From Erigeron canadensis (taxonomy: Eukaryota; Streptophyta; Magnoliopsida; Asterales; Asteraceae), in assembly GCF_010389155.1 (NCBI RefSeq), contig NC_057764.1, positions 2,604,001 through 2,668,000 of the forward strand: a DNA stretch of 64,000 bases. The letters are read 5' to 3'. The translations under genes and the position numbers were made by a program. Shown in pieces: positions 23,429 to 33,765 of the stretch (within the stretch, counting starts at the first letter, position 1; every line of letters starts with the position of its first letter). A model generated the notes under the pieces. The model made no database searches. It was not told the DNA's origin and saw nothing but the letters and a program-made list of their open reading frames with translations.

Positions 23429-23720
23429 GACTAGTAGGTGGGTAAATTCCTACTAGCAAATTTGTTGTTAAAGAGTAGTAGGTGGGTAAAGTCCTACTAG
23501 CAAGTTTGATGTTAAAGACTAGTAGGTGGGTAAATTCCTACTAGCAAGTTTGTTGTTAAAGACTAGTAGGTGGGTAAATTCCTACTAGCAAATTTGTTGT
23601 TAAAGATTAGTAGGTGGGTAAAGTCCTACTAGCAAGTTTGTTGTTAAAGACTAGTAGGTGGGTAAAGTCCTACTAGCAAATTGTTGTTAAAGACTAGTAG
23701 GTGGGTAAAGTCCTACTAGC
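23429..23720. repeat. 44-bp minisatellite, 7 units, each with an internal palindrome
   Basis: Units start at 23429, 23473, 23517, 23561, 23605, 23649 and 23692. Each reads GACTAGTAGGTGGGTAAA, then TTCCTACTAGCAA or a close variant, then TTTGTTGTTAAA. CTAGTAGG and CCTACTAG inside each unit can pair across about 10 bases. A degenerate unit precedes the array (23373-23428). Variants at TAAATT/TAAAGT alternate between units. Confidence 0.92.
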
Positions 23721-24369
23721 AATGTATATGGATCCATATAATTTGAATTGATCATGTGATTGTATGTATGAAATATCATGGCTTGTTCATGTTAAAGACT
23801 ACATGCCAATTTTGTTTGATTGTTGATGACTTGGTATGAATATATGTGTATGCATTCACTAAGCTTTGCTTACTTTTTAGTTATTTACCCCTTTTTATAG
23901 GTTGTCCTGGAAGCGGAAGTCAAGTTATGTAATATAAAGTTTGAAGTTGCTTTATGGATTTTGATTGTTTTAGCTAAATGCGGAAATGGTAACGTTGATA
24001 GGACCCGTAGAGACCCCTTTGAACTATTGGCTCATGATAAATTGATTGTTTTGGTATAATTATTGATTATGTCAAATGTAAGAATTACGAAGTTTTGGTT
24101 ATTTCCATTGAGTCATTTTGTATTAAAAATGTGTTGGATTGTGATTGAAATGTATTTTTGGAAAACTCATAATCCGTAACAGGTTTTGATGACGATTTTA
24201 CGTATGGGTCATGCCGAAATTTCTAATTTTTGTGCTTTGTCTTTTATAACTAGTTTTGCTAATTGTATTTGTCGATATTTATAATTGAGTACATTCTTTA
24301 AAAAGAAAAAGAAATACCTTATAAAATGTTCGAGTCGATTTTGGTCCTTTCACATACTCACACAACAAA

Positions 24370-24625
24370 CAGTAGTAGTAGTAGTAGTCGGCGGCGGTGG
24401 TGGTGGTTGTTACTCCGGTAAGCGTCAATAGCGGTAGCTAATGTTTCTCAGGTAAGCGGCAGCGGTAGTGGCTACAAGCAGCGGTGGTGGCTACTGTTTC
24501 TCCGTGTAAGCACGATGGCGGCTATCGTTTTTCCGGTGAGAGGGCGGTGGTGGCTATTGTTACGGCAGCGATTCGTGGTGGCTATTGTTATTCCGGTAAG
24601 CTACTGGTACTCCATCTCATCAATA
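24370..24625. repeat. GGT/GGC-rich degenerate repeat tract
   Basis: Imperfect repeats of GCGGTGGTGGCTACTGTT and TCCGGTAAGC follow an AGT/CGG microsatellite. A short open frame across it is compositional. It lies just inside the right end of the nested Harbinger-like element and is probably its subterminal region. Confidence 0.6.
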
Positions 24626-25404
24626 TGGAGAAGAAAAGAAGAGAATTAGGCTGGATAAATGATGTGAGGTTCACTATGGATGAGGGATTTTTTTGTCAAA
24701 ATAGTTGAATTTCATTGGAATTTAAAACATTCTATCACTATATTGAAGGAATTACAAATTCAGTGTTTTAAGGAATTTGGTGGAAAGACATAGATTCCAA
24801 TTCCATCATTTTTCTCAACCAAACATGATTAGGAATGAAATTCAAATTCCAATTCATATGAATTCCAAGGAATTTCGCCAACCAAACATCCCCTAAGGAC
24901 TTCTACTTATTTGGAATCTGTTAGATAATTTTCCTTTTTGTTTTCTAAATTAAATATATAATGTGTAATCTGAGATTTGGGTTATATGATTAGAAACGAT
25001 TTTTTGTTATAATTAGAGCTATTGTAATGGATTTTGGTTCACACCTAGATTTGGATATTTTGAAACTTTATGATAATGAAAGAATTAAATGAATATAAGG
25101 GTTTTTTTTTAAAAAAATACCATATAGATATAGATATAGATTTAGATATATAAAAATGTAGAGATGCAGATATCGATATATAGATGGAAGAGTTGTGGGG
25201 TTGGAGCAAATTACCAAATTGCCCTCACATGGGAGCACCTGATTTCCGCTTAACAGATTAAAGTAGACGGCATCCTTCTCAGGGATGTAAAGTGCAACAA
25301 AACTCAGTAGTTTGGACCTTTTCGACTAAAACTTTTGAGGGATGTAAACCATGAAAACGTACAAACCACATGGACGAATCCTGCAATTAATTCAAAAAAT
25401 AAAG

Positions 25405-26457
25405 AAATTGGAATCATATCAAAATAAGAAAGCTTATTGTAAATATAACCATATACCATTATTGTTAGATTAAAGGGGAAAAAACAAATTTCCTTTCTTT
25501 TATTATTACTAAATAGCAAGTATCCTATAACAGTAATAACTCGTATGTAGGTAAAAGATGACTCGCATGGTATGATCGATATTCCTATTAATTAAACTAG
25601 CTAGGGTTTTGAGAAGCTTCAGCTTATCGTAGATAACCAATATAACAATCGTGACTTCTGACCCATTGACTATTTGTACAATATAACTAACAATTTTAGT
25701 TAGTAATATATTTGAGGTCATTTTGGAGGTCATTTGTGTGCAATGTGCTAATTGAGGTGAATTGGTTCATTTAGTTAGTCATACGATGACATACGATAAA
25801 TAGGTAAATAGATAATTGTGTGGTATTAATGGAATAAAAACCCACCAATTTTATTGCCCTAAGAACCGGCCCCACATGTCGCCTTTTTTTGTGGATCTTG
25901 TCTCCCCTTCCCCCTTACATTTCTTATCCACTCATTTTCTCTCTTTCTTATCCCCTTCTTCTTCTTTTCTCTAGATTTTTGCAAGAACATTATCCTATCA
26001 TCTCATTTTTCTTATTTTTCTTCAAACTTTTGAATCTAAGCATCAAAGTGGTCAAGAAATCACTAATATTTGTCTAATAATAATAATAATCATCATCAAA
26101 AGTTCAAGGTTTTTCTTCCACTTCACGTGTTCATCTCTTCTTCTTATTTTAATTTCGGATTTCTTGCTCTAAGGAGATTTTAGCAAGTGTTTTTACTCTT
26201 TAAATACTTGATTTATGTTATTGTATGTTTTAATTACTAGAACTTTTGATGTTTTGGTAAAAATACCTAAAAATCTAGTGTTATGGTTAAAAGTTTCAAA
26301 TCAAAAAAAGGGTTTTGTTCTTGGCAAGTGTATGGTTGTAGCATTGGCATTATTTTACTTGTTTTATATAGTAGAACCAAAAAATGATCTGTAATTGGTG
26401 TCTAGCTTGGGCAAATCTTAGAGTTTTTGTTGAAGTCAATTAGATTTAGAGTTTGAA
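25405..26457. other. Noncoding stretch with pyrimidine-rich tract
   Basis: No gene seen. A CT-rich tract at about 25885-26010 followed by TCTAATAATAATAATAATCA looks like a promoter and 5' leader, but no start codon with a supported reading frame follows. It may be the leader of a noncoding retroelement. Confidence 0.35.
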
Positions 26458-27010
26458 CAGTGTTGTAAATATCGGCCATCTCGGCCGATATATTGGTGAT
26501 ATATTGGATATCGGCCCTTGACTAATACGAAAAATTAGTTATCGGGCCAATATCGGCTATTATCGGTCAAAAAAAGTTTGACCACTTTTTTTATAGATAA
26601 AAATAAACAGTTTTTTTTAAGGATTAGGGTTTCACTTTCCACAATCTGGACTATAAAAGAGAAGGGAGATAGAGACAAAAGGGGGGAGTACCTTATTATG
26701 GTGGTTGGATGAGGATTGCTGGTAAAGGCAGCCATGGAATAGGCTAAAGAAAGAGAGACTTTTTTTTGAAAGGTAACTAAGAAAAAAAGATAAACTAGGG
26801 TGTTTTTTGAGTTACCGTGATGTATATTTGTTTTGTTTTTTTAACAATACAAGTGGTGTCCAACTGTTATTTTATTTTAAAATTTTCATTTGAACTGGCT
26901 GCCTATAGAAATGGTGTACAATTGTAATCAATCATATCTAGTATTACTTTTATAATTTTTATTTTTTTTATGTAATATTATTATTTTGAAAATCAGTAAT
27001 TGTTAAATAC

Positions 27011-27059
<49 letters not shown>

Positions 27060-27568
27060 TCTATATGATAAAGAAATTTGATACTTTACCTGGGAATTTA
27101 ATAATATACTTTTTAAATTGTATGACTCCAATTTGTTTTACTTAAGGGAAAATGATCCGTACTGCAGACTTTTTCCAAGCTTAGGTACTGCCACTTTAAA
27201 AAAATTTACAAATTAAACCTTTGATTTTGATAAACATACATGGCCCCCCTGAATTTTACATAATCCCCCCCTGCTTTACCTAAGATAGGTACTGCATGCT
27301 TTACCTAAATTCTTTCAATTCTGATATTTCTCAATGTTTTTGTTGTTAAGAATGTTACTTTATGAGTTTGTTGCACTTGTAAGAACTTATAAATATATGT
27401 TTTTTTGTAAAGTTAAAAGATACGAAACATGAATATATTGTTAGTATATATAATTTTTAAAATAAATTCATATATAATTTAGGGTACCCGAAATATCCCC
27501 GGTATATCCTATATATCGCTTATCGGTGGACTATCGATAATATAGATAACCGATATTTACAACCTTAG
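26458..27568. mobile_element. hAT-like non-autonomous element, 1,111 bp
   Basis: The left end CAGTGTTGTAAATATCGG and the right end, inverted (TAAGGTTGTAAATATCGG), share GTTGTAAATATCGG. GTTTGAA flanks both sides (26451-26457, 27569-27575), compatible with an 8-bp hAT target duplication with one mismatch. The ends are packed with ATCGG/CGATA subterminal words. The interior is AT-rich and holds an (ATT)n tract at 27009-27059; there is no transposase. Confidence 0.75.
27009..27059. repeat. (ATT)n microsatellite
   Basis: About 17 uninterrupted trinucleotide units inside the hAT-like element. Confidence 0.95.
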
Positions 27569-27710
27569 GTTTGAAAAAGGCGGTTTTCGATTTTGAAAGT
27601 GTATTTGTGAAAAGAGTTGATATTTATGCTTAGTTATGCTCATATTAAGTTGTGTAAAAGAACCGGGTTTTAATTTGGTGTCTAAAGTGGCCAATTTCGT
27701 GTCAAGGAGC

Positions 27711-27870
27711 CCTATATGCATATTTTCATCCCTATATGCATAATTTGAGCTCTATATATGCATATTTGCATTCTCATATGCATAATTCATCTTGATATGC
27801 ATATTTCAGTTTCATATGCAAATCTCATAAAACTCGTATGCAAGTTTCAATGTCATATGCAAAACCATCG
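27711..27870. repeat. Phased ATATGCAT array, 8 degenerate units of ~21 bp
   Basis: TATGCA occurs eight times in about 160 bp. The first five are the palindrome ATGCAT. Units read like C(C/T)ATATGCATAATTT(C/G), with a step near 20-25 bp. Noncoding. ATGCAT resembles the core of plant RY elements, but a decayed minisatellite explains it as well. Confidence 0.8.
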
Positions 27871-28017
27871 TAAGCATTCGTATGGACATTTAGGGGTGTT
27901 AGCTAAGTAGTTACTTCTTACCGCTTGGGATACTTTGTGATATTTTGATGTTTAAAAGTAGGATGGAATCCTTGTCGAAGTTTGACTGTGCTCGCTTACC
28001 CTTATAGTTGTAAAACT

Positions 28018-28150
28018 CACCGAGTAGAGCCGAGTACTCTCTGAGTACTCTCTACAAGGTAAGGTATCGAGTCGGCCGATTACTCCGAGTACTCCCCGAC
28101 TTGGCCACTTTGACCCTCGAGTACTCATCGCATACACCCGAGTACTCCCA
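28018..28150. repeat. GAGTACT motif cluster
   Basis: GAGTACT occurs five times, with several near-matches (GAGTAGAGCC, GATTACTCC, GAGTCGG), starting just after GTTGTAAAACTCACCGAGTA. The layout, TTGTAAA followed by a dense short motif, is like the end of the hAT-like element at 26458. It is probably the terminus of a related element. Confidence 0.65.
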
Positions 28151-28394
28151 ACTCACTTGTCGACCGACCTGGGAGCGATTAGCGACTTCCGCAGCCATGA
28201 GTTACCCTTGGAAGTTACTTGCTCGTCTTAGGTGAGTTTCGTAGTCCTACTCGGGAGATTCAGGCTGGAAAGTGTACAAGTCTTGTTTGATATGTTTGTC
28301 TTGTTTGATGACATTGTTTGATTGTGCATTTGTTATTAGTCATAAATTATGAATTGAATTTAGTAGCGCATACATGGTGTACGGTAATGCCATC

Positions 28395-30515
28395 GAAGTG
28401 TTATATGAATAGCAAGGCTATGAAATACATAATCCATAGTTTTGATGATCCATAGTTTTGATGATCTTCCAACGGCTAATATGAATAGCAAGGCTATCCT
28501 TTAGCCGTTGTTTCTTTGGAATATCAGCATTTAGCTGTATCAGGAATAGGAAAACTGTATATTGATTCTATAATGAAGGATTTCAAGGAACTTAATCTAG
28601 ATCGTTTTTCAGTTCTTAAATTGCAATGGGTAGAGGCGGAAAAAGGCTGGTTTTGGAAGGGGGTGGGTTGGGTAATGCAATACTTTTTTTATTGCTTGAA
28701 ATTGGTCAATTTGGGCCAGCCATATCACTGTTTTTCTATTTTTTTTATTACTAATAAATCATTAGTGTTTCAGATACGAGTATAAGCGCTATATTACTTC
28801 GGTAAGTATTCGAGTTGTTTAACCTGCCTCCTTTGAAGTTTCTATTTTCCTCCTTTTTTGATTTCATATACCTGTATAACTACATAGAGATAATGCATAT
28901 CTGAATCTACTCATTCATAAGTTTATGTGTCAACTCGTTAGTATTAGACTATTAGTTATATAATGTCAATGGGATATAATTAAATAGTTGTCTAGTCCAA
29001 CTATCGGATTCTACGAAACAGTGGATGACTCTCCATCCATATGACACTCTGCTAAGGCCGTTGAAGGGAAATTGGAAATGACTATGCTTTAATTGGTACT
29101 ACTTGTTTTTATTTTTGTTAAGTATCTTATCAAGAAATTCATATTGTTTTGTTTTATTTATTAAATTGCTAAACAGTTGGATACTTGAGCGGTAGAGGAT
29201 ATTGAGAATAGTGTTGTAAGTACGGATTGTCCTAGAAAAAAAAGAACAGGCAATAATTTGGAAACAAAATGAGACTCGGATCTACGAACTGCAAAATCTA
29301 AATGGGCCTTTAGACCAAAAAAGCAGGTTTAGTAAAGTTTCAAAAGTTTTTAGGTTACTTATTTGAAATGTTTTCACTCTAAGTGCATTTATTAATCTTA
29401 GAGCGACCTAATATATTATTGGATGACACCCACGCAAGTTAAAACGGCAAATAGCGGTTTCATGCCGTGACGGATCCTATTCTTTCAGGGTTAGTAGGTC
29501 TTTTACATGTTACCATTCCCTACCAATAAAAGAACTATTAAATGTGTGATGAGTTGAAATGTAGAAACATTTTCAATGTTAGGTGTGGTTAGTTTTTGAA
29601 TAGATATATTATAACTATTATTATTCGTGATTCAATATTTGGCAGATTCCAGAAAGGTGTAGATAAGGGTTTGCTTTGTCATGAACCCATTTGTAATGTG
29701 AAGTTCAAAATAATGGATGCAATTATAAATGCAAGAATCATACTGGAACGACATGCAGTAGGCATATGTATCGAAGAAATTAGCTGAGCGTTTGACCCGT
29801 TTTTCTTTGCTCAAAGCAATACCACGGCTTTTGGAGCCTATACAATACATGGAGGTAATAACTTCCCTAAGCATAAATTCTATTGGGTTACTTCTTTACA
29901 TATAGGGTTCCTCGTTCCTTTTAGTAGCACACATATTAGCAAGTGAACATAAATCTTCTACATCCTAGATTTGACATAAACTATATTCCTTGTTCAATAA
30001 CAAATTTTGTATGTTAGGTGTTAGATATAAACACCAAAATCTTGTGTATCTGCGGTAGGTATCTCTAAAGCGAGACATTAAATTTATAGAAGATGTTCAT
30101 CAACAAAACACCGGAGACTATACTCAAGGTCAGTTATCTAGTTTTCTTGGGAATCGCAAAATTGTTTGGGCAAGGAAAATGGTTCAAAATGGCTTGTTTT
30201 ATATTATGGGTCGGATTGAATAAGTTGGTCTTGAGAGTTGGAATGTTGGATTATGATATTTGGTATTGCACATATTGAATTCTTTGCTAATGTAGTTCGT
30301 TGTGTCTTTGATGAGCTTTCAGACATCCCGACCTTTAATAGAAACATTCGCATTTGAGAAAGAATTACGGGGTCAGACACATGGGCAAATGTTTGACCTC
30401 TTGACTTTTGATCACTGGGAAACCGTCCCTGGTATTCACCGAAGGAACAAGGGCACAAGAATATGTTACGGAAGTAAGGCGTAGGAAGCACTATTGGGAA
30501 TGAGGCGTTGACCAA
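28395..30515 (+). pseudogene. EFTUD2/Snu114-like pseudogene, C-terminal half with introns
   Basis: Plus-strand fragments follow EFTUD2 order: SGIGKLYIDSIMKDFKEL (about 28540-28600), PTIGFYETVDDSPS (29000-29040), EDIENSVVSTD (29195-29230), LLDDTHAS (29415), FQKGVDKGLLCHEPICNVKF (29645-29705), AIPRLLEPIQYMEV (29815-29850), then IETFAFEKELRGQTHGQ and FDHWETVPG (30330-30435) and EVRRRK (30475-30490). These are the domain III-V signatures of the U5 GTPase. Stops and frame breaks are spread throughout. Introns are kept between blocks, so this came from genomic duplication. The left edge shows tandem duplication of ATGAATAGCAAGGCTAT and CCATAGTTTTGATGAT, a sign of template switching. It forms the left arm of the largest inverted repeat. 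Confidence 0.85.
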
Positions 30516-32285
30516 AGGAACAGTGGAGCTTCCATGTATCTCATTAGGGCCAAGAATCAATGCCTCATTTCCAGTAGTGCTTCCTACACCTTATTTCCGC
30601 AGCATATTCTTGTGCCCTTGTTCCTTTAGTCAACGGGGATGTTTTCCAAACGATCAAAAGTCGAGAGGTATAACGCTTGCCCATCTGTGTGACCCCGTAA
30701 TTCGTTCTCAAATGCAAATGTTTCTATCAAAGGTAGGGATGCCTGAAAGCTCATCAAAGACAACGAACTACATTAGCAAGAATTCAATATGTGTAATAAC
30801 AAATATCATAAATTAACATTTCAACTCTTAAGATGAACTTATTTAATCTGAAACATAATCTAAAACAAGCCATTTTGAACCATTTTCCTAGGCCAAACCA
30901 TTTTGCGATTCCCAAGAAAACTAAAAAACAGATCTCGAGTATACAATCTCCAGTGTTTTGTTGATGAACATCTTCTATAAAGTTAATGCCTCGCTTTAGA
31001 GATAATATGGAACCTACGACAGATACACAAGATTTTGGTATTTATATCTAACACCTAACATACAGAATTCGTTATTGAACAAGGAATATAGTGTATGTCA
31101 AATCTAGGATGAAGGACATTTATATTCACTTGCTAATATGTGTGCTATACTAAAAGGAATGAGGAACCCTATATGTAAAGATGCTAACCGAATAGCATTT
31201 TTTCTTGGGGAAGTTATTACTTCCATGTATTGTACATGCTCCATAAGTTATGGTATTGTCTTGAGCAAAGAAAACGGGTCAAACGCTCAACTAATTCTTC
31301 AATAGATATACCTACACCATGTCTTTCCAGTGTGATTCTTGCATCTATAATTGCATTTATTATTCTAAACTTCACATTAAAAATGGGTTCATGACAAAGC
31401 GGACCCTTAGCTGCACCATTTTGGAATCTGCCAAATATTGAATTACGATGAATAAGAGTTCATAGTATATTCATTCCAAAACTAACCACACCTAACATTG
31501 AAAATATTAGTCACACACTAAAGGGTTCTTAAATATTTAGGGAGTGGTAACAGGTAAAAGACCTACTAACCCTGAAACAATAGGATCCTTCACTACATGA
31601 AACCGCTTTTTGTCGTCGTCACTTGAGTGGGTGTCATCTAATAATATATTAGGTCGCTCTAAGATAAATAAATGCTCTTAGAGTGAAAACATTTCAAATA
31701 AGTAGCCTAAAAACTTTTGAAACTTTACTAAACCTGCTTTACTCGTCCAAAGGCCTATATAGATTTTGCAGTAAGTAGATCTGAGTTGCAATTTGTTTCC
31801 AAATTATTGGCTGTTTTTTTTTCTAGGACAGTTCACACTTACAACACTATTCTCAATATCCTCTACAGCTCCAGTATCCAACTGTTTAGCAATCTAACCA
31901 ATAAAACAATATAATATGATGTTCTTAATAAGATATTAAACAGAAACAAAAACAAGTGGTATCGCTTAAACCATGGTCATTTCCAATGTTCCGTCATCTG
32001 TCTTAGCAGATTGTTTTTATGGATGGAGAGTCATCCACTGTTTCGTAGAATTGGATAGTGGACTAAGCAACTGTTTAATGTTAGAAAAGAAAACAATATA
32101 AGTCATAAAATAGTCATCAACATAAAAGATAAATTAATTATATCCAACAGACAATATAGACCTAATACTAAAGAGGTGACACATAAACTTTATGAATGAG
32201 TAGATTCGGATATGCATTATCTCTATGTGATTATACATGTATATGAAATCAAAAAAGGAGGAAAATATAAACTTCAAAAGAAACT
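28832..32285. repeat. Inverted repeat 2, arms about 1.7 kb, spacer about 55 bp
   Basis: The left arm (28832 to about 30512) is mirrored by the right arm (about 30571-32285), roughly 85-90% identical by eye with small indels. The centre is marked by GGAAGCACTA...GAATGAGGC (30487-30512) facing GCCTCATTTCC...TAGTGCTTCC (30569-30590). Both arms contain the exons and introns of the EFTUD2-like C-terminal half. Outside the arms the sequences differ. Confidence 0.9.
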
Positions 32286-32290
32286 GGTGA
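30570..32290 (-). pseudogene. EFTUD2-like C-terminal half, mirror copy
   Basis: Minus-strand copy of the region at 28832-30512. The same blocks can be read in reverse: IPTFDRN, the ELRGHTDGQ region, LLEP, CNVKF, KWAFRP-type and ETVDDSPS. It has independent stops and indels. It lies head-on with the forward copy, its 3' end inside. On the minus strand it continues, after a LINE-like insert, into the middle region at 32815-33762. Confidence 0.82.
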
Positions 32291-32357
32291 AGAAAACATA
32301 ATCGGGAGAGTGACATGCTAAATCAAATGGTTACTAAACTTCCTAGCAGCTTACATT

Positions 32358-32805
32358 ATTTTAACAAAGAAGATAGTTGGACGTGGCAATTAAATTGCAT
32401 GCAAAAGTGAGTTCTCGGTCTCTACCTTGCGTAAAAATCTAGATGACACGCCTAGTAACACTACTGTTAAGACAAACTAGAATAAGCTAGTCCCCAAGAA
32501 GGTCAACATCTTCAGTTGGCGATTATGTAAAGACTATCTTCCAACCTCGATTAATCTTTTGGCTAAAGGCATATATGTCGACTCTGTTAGCTGCAAGCTT
32601 TGCAATAACAGAACTGAATTTACTGATCATATATTCGAGAAATGCAACTTCAATATTGAAATCTGCAAGCTCCTTTCGTCCTGGTTGAAGTGTGCAATTC
32701 CTGATGCTTCTTCTGAAAGCATCTTGGAATGGTGTAACGACATTGAAAAACCGATCAAAATTCGCCAAAGGATTCAAGCGATACTCTTTTCCTGTTCCTG
32801 ATATA
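32358..32805 (+). mobile_element. LINE (L1-type) 3' remnant, reverse-transcriptase zinc-binding domain
   Basis: Plus-strand frames read DSWTWQLN..., then PKKVNIFSWRL, LPTSINLLAKGIYVDS, CKLCNNRTEFTDHIFEKCNF and a tail ending ILFSCS. This is the zf-RVT domain (CxxC...HxxxxC) found after the reverse transcriptase in plant L1-like retrotransposons. The first part is out of frame. Only the last ~150 residues remain. It sits exactly where the middle of the EFTUD2-like minus-strand copy should be. Confidence 0.8.
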
Positions 32806-32814
32806 GAATCAAGA

Positions 32815-33762
32815 TACTATTTTATGAAGCGACTTAAGGAAGAATTGCACAAACGATCTTTGCTTTTCTTCTAAAGGTTTCTGATGGCTGAAAGTTCCAG
32901 TATCGTCACAAAAATTCCCCCCACAGTTGAGAAGCAAGCTTGTTAGCTTGAGAAGAGATTCCCATATCCTTGAGATATTCATTTGCAAATGATTGCAGTG
33001 TAAAGCACCATCACCATCCTACACTGCCACTAGCAAAACAAACATTTTCAATGGCTGGATTGATTGGTTGAACATTCTCATCTATTGTGATGTGTTCATT
33101 GATGGCTTAAATTATACGAGACAATATCCGATAGGAGGTTTCATGAGATAACTCAAGCTCAGTTATTAATCTATCAACCTACACCTACACCCAGAGCAAT
33201 AGAATTACCAAAAATAAGGTGTGTTTACATATGCATCTTGAAATTGATTAATTAGATAACACTAAATAATCAGAATTAGGTCATTAGTCATAACCTAAAG
33301 ATAACCAAAAATAGTCTTTGGATGTGTTTCTACTATTTGAATTTGTAATGATCTTGGGGGTGTTGGAACTATAAACTTTAGTGGTTGTGTGGACTTGGTA
33401 TATATTTGTACGGGTGTAAAATGTAAATTTTCAATCTATTTTAAATTAAATTGATGTGTGTGTTCATTTGAAAAATAAATAAAATTTATACCACACATGC
33501 TTTCTCTCTCACACATAATGCACCTAAATACACACAAACCTTAAATCACCATTAAAACTCGATTGATTTAGCTTAAATCTTATGGAGTATAAAAGGAAAA
33601 TGTTTACAAAAACAATTCTATAAGTAATAAACATATGTTTTGTAAATGGCAGTAAAAGTACCTCAAAGTAGTTTAAAACAAGCAAATAAATATTTAAAAC
33701 TGATTATTTAACTGATAAACAATTATTAAACATTAGCAAGTGTAATCATCTATCTATCTATA
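32815..33762 (-). pseudogene. EFTUD2-like fragment, middle exon and upstream intron
   Basis: Minus strand. The segment equivalent to 1380-2240 and 45840-46518/55760-55990 is present. The exon part reads AGSVG/NVCFASG-like, NAVI..ELSAIRNL..KSKDRL with breaks, and the intron part (33200-33760) is well conserved between copies. It stops where the Tourist-like element begins at 33766. Confidence 0.75.
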
Positions 33763-33765
33763 CTA

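Larger units (their letters stand above)
20594..24894. mobile_element. Harbinger-like element nested in the MULE, 4.3 kb, TSD TAA
   Basis: It starts GGGGTAGTTTGGTTCGC and ends in the inverted form of GGGGATGTTTGGTTGGC. TAA flanks both ends (20591-20593, 24895-24897). Subterminal AATTGGAATT/AATTCCAATT words are shared between the ends. There is no transposase. The interior holds microsatellites, a MITE (20899-21166), a 44-bp minisatellite and a long noncoding tract (about 22300-24300) that has the look of a retroelement leader or LTR but no ORF. A truncated relative of its left end lies at 44187-44400. Confidence 0.75.
19656..25393. mobile_element. MULE-like element with ~205-bp terminal inverted repeats
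   Basis: The block at 19656-19862 (TTAATTAATTGCATGATTCG, GGTTTACATCCCTCC, GTCGAAAAGGTCCAAACTAC, GTGAGGGCAATTTGGT) returns in reverse complement at 25187-25393 with about 90% identity by eye. Long TIRs of this kind are typical of Mutator-like elements. Flanking A-rich words (19645-19655, 25394-25404) are near-identical and may be the 9-11-bp target duplication. No MURA transposase is seen; the interior is mostly filled by the nested Harbinger-like element. Confidence 0.75.

Noticed and set aside
23429..23720. CRISPR-like array of 44-bp units
   Set aside because: Units abut without unique spacers and the genome is a plant; this is a minisatellite.
30204..30816. 118- and 102-codon frames on opposite strands near the centre of inverted repeat 2
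   Set aside because: They lie antisense to the EFTUD2-like blocks and mirror each other because of the inverted repeat; neither matches a known protein.
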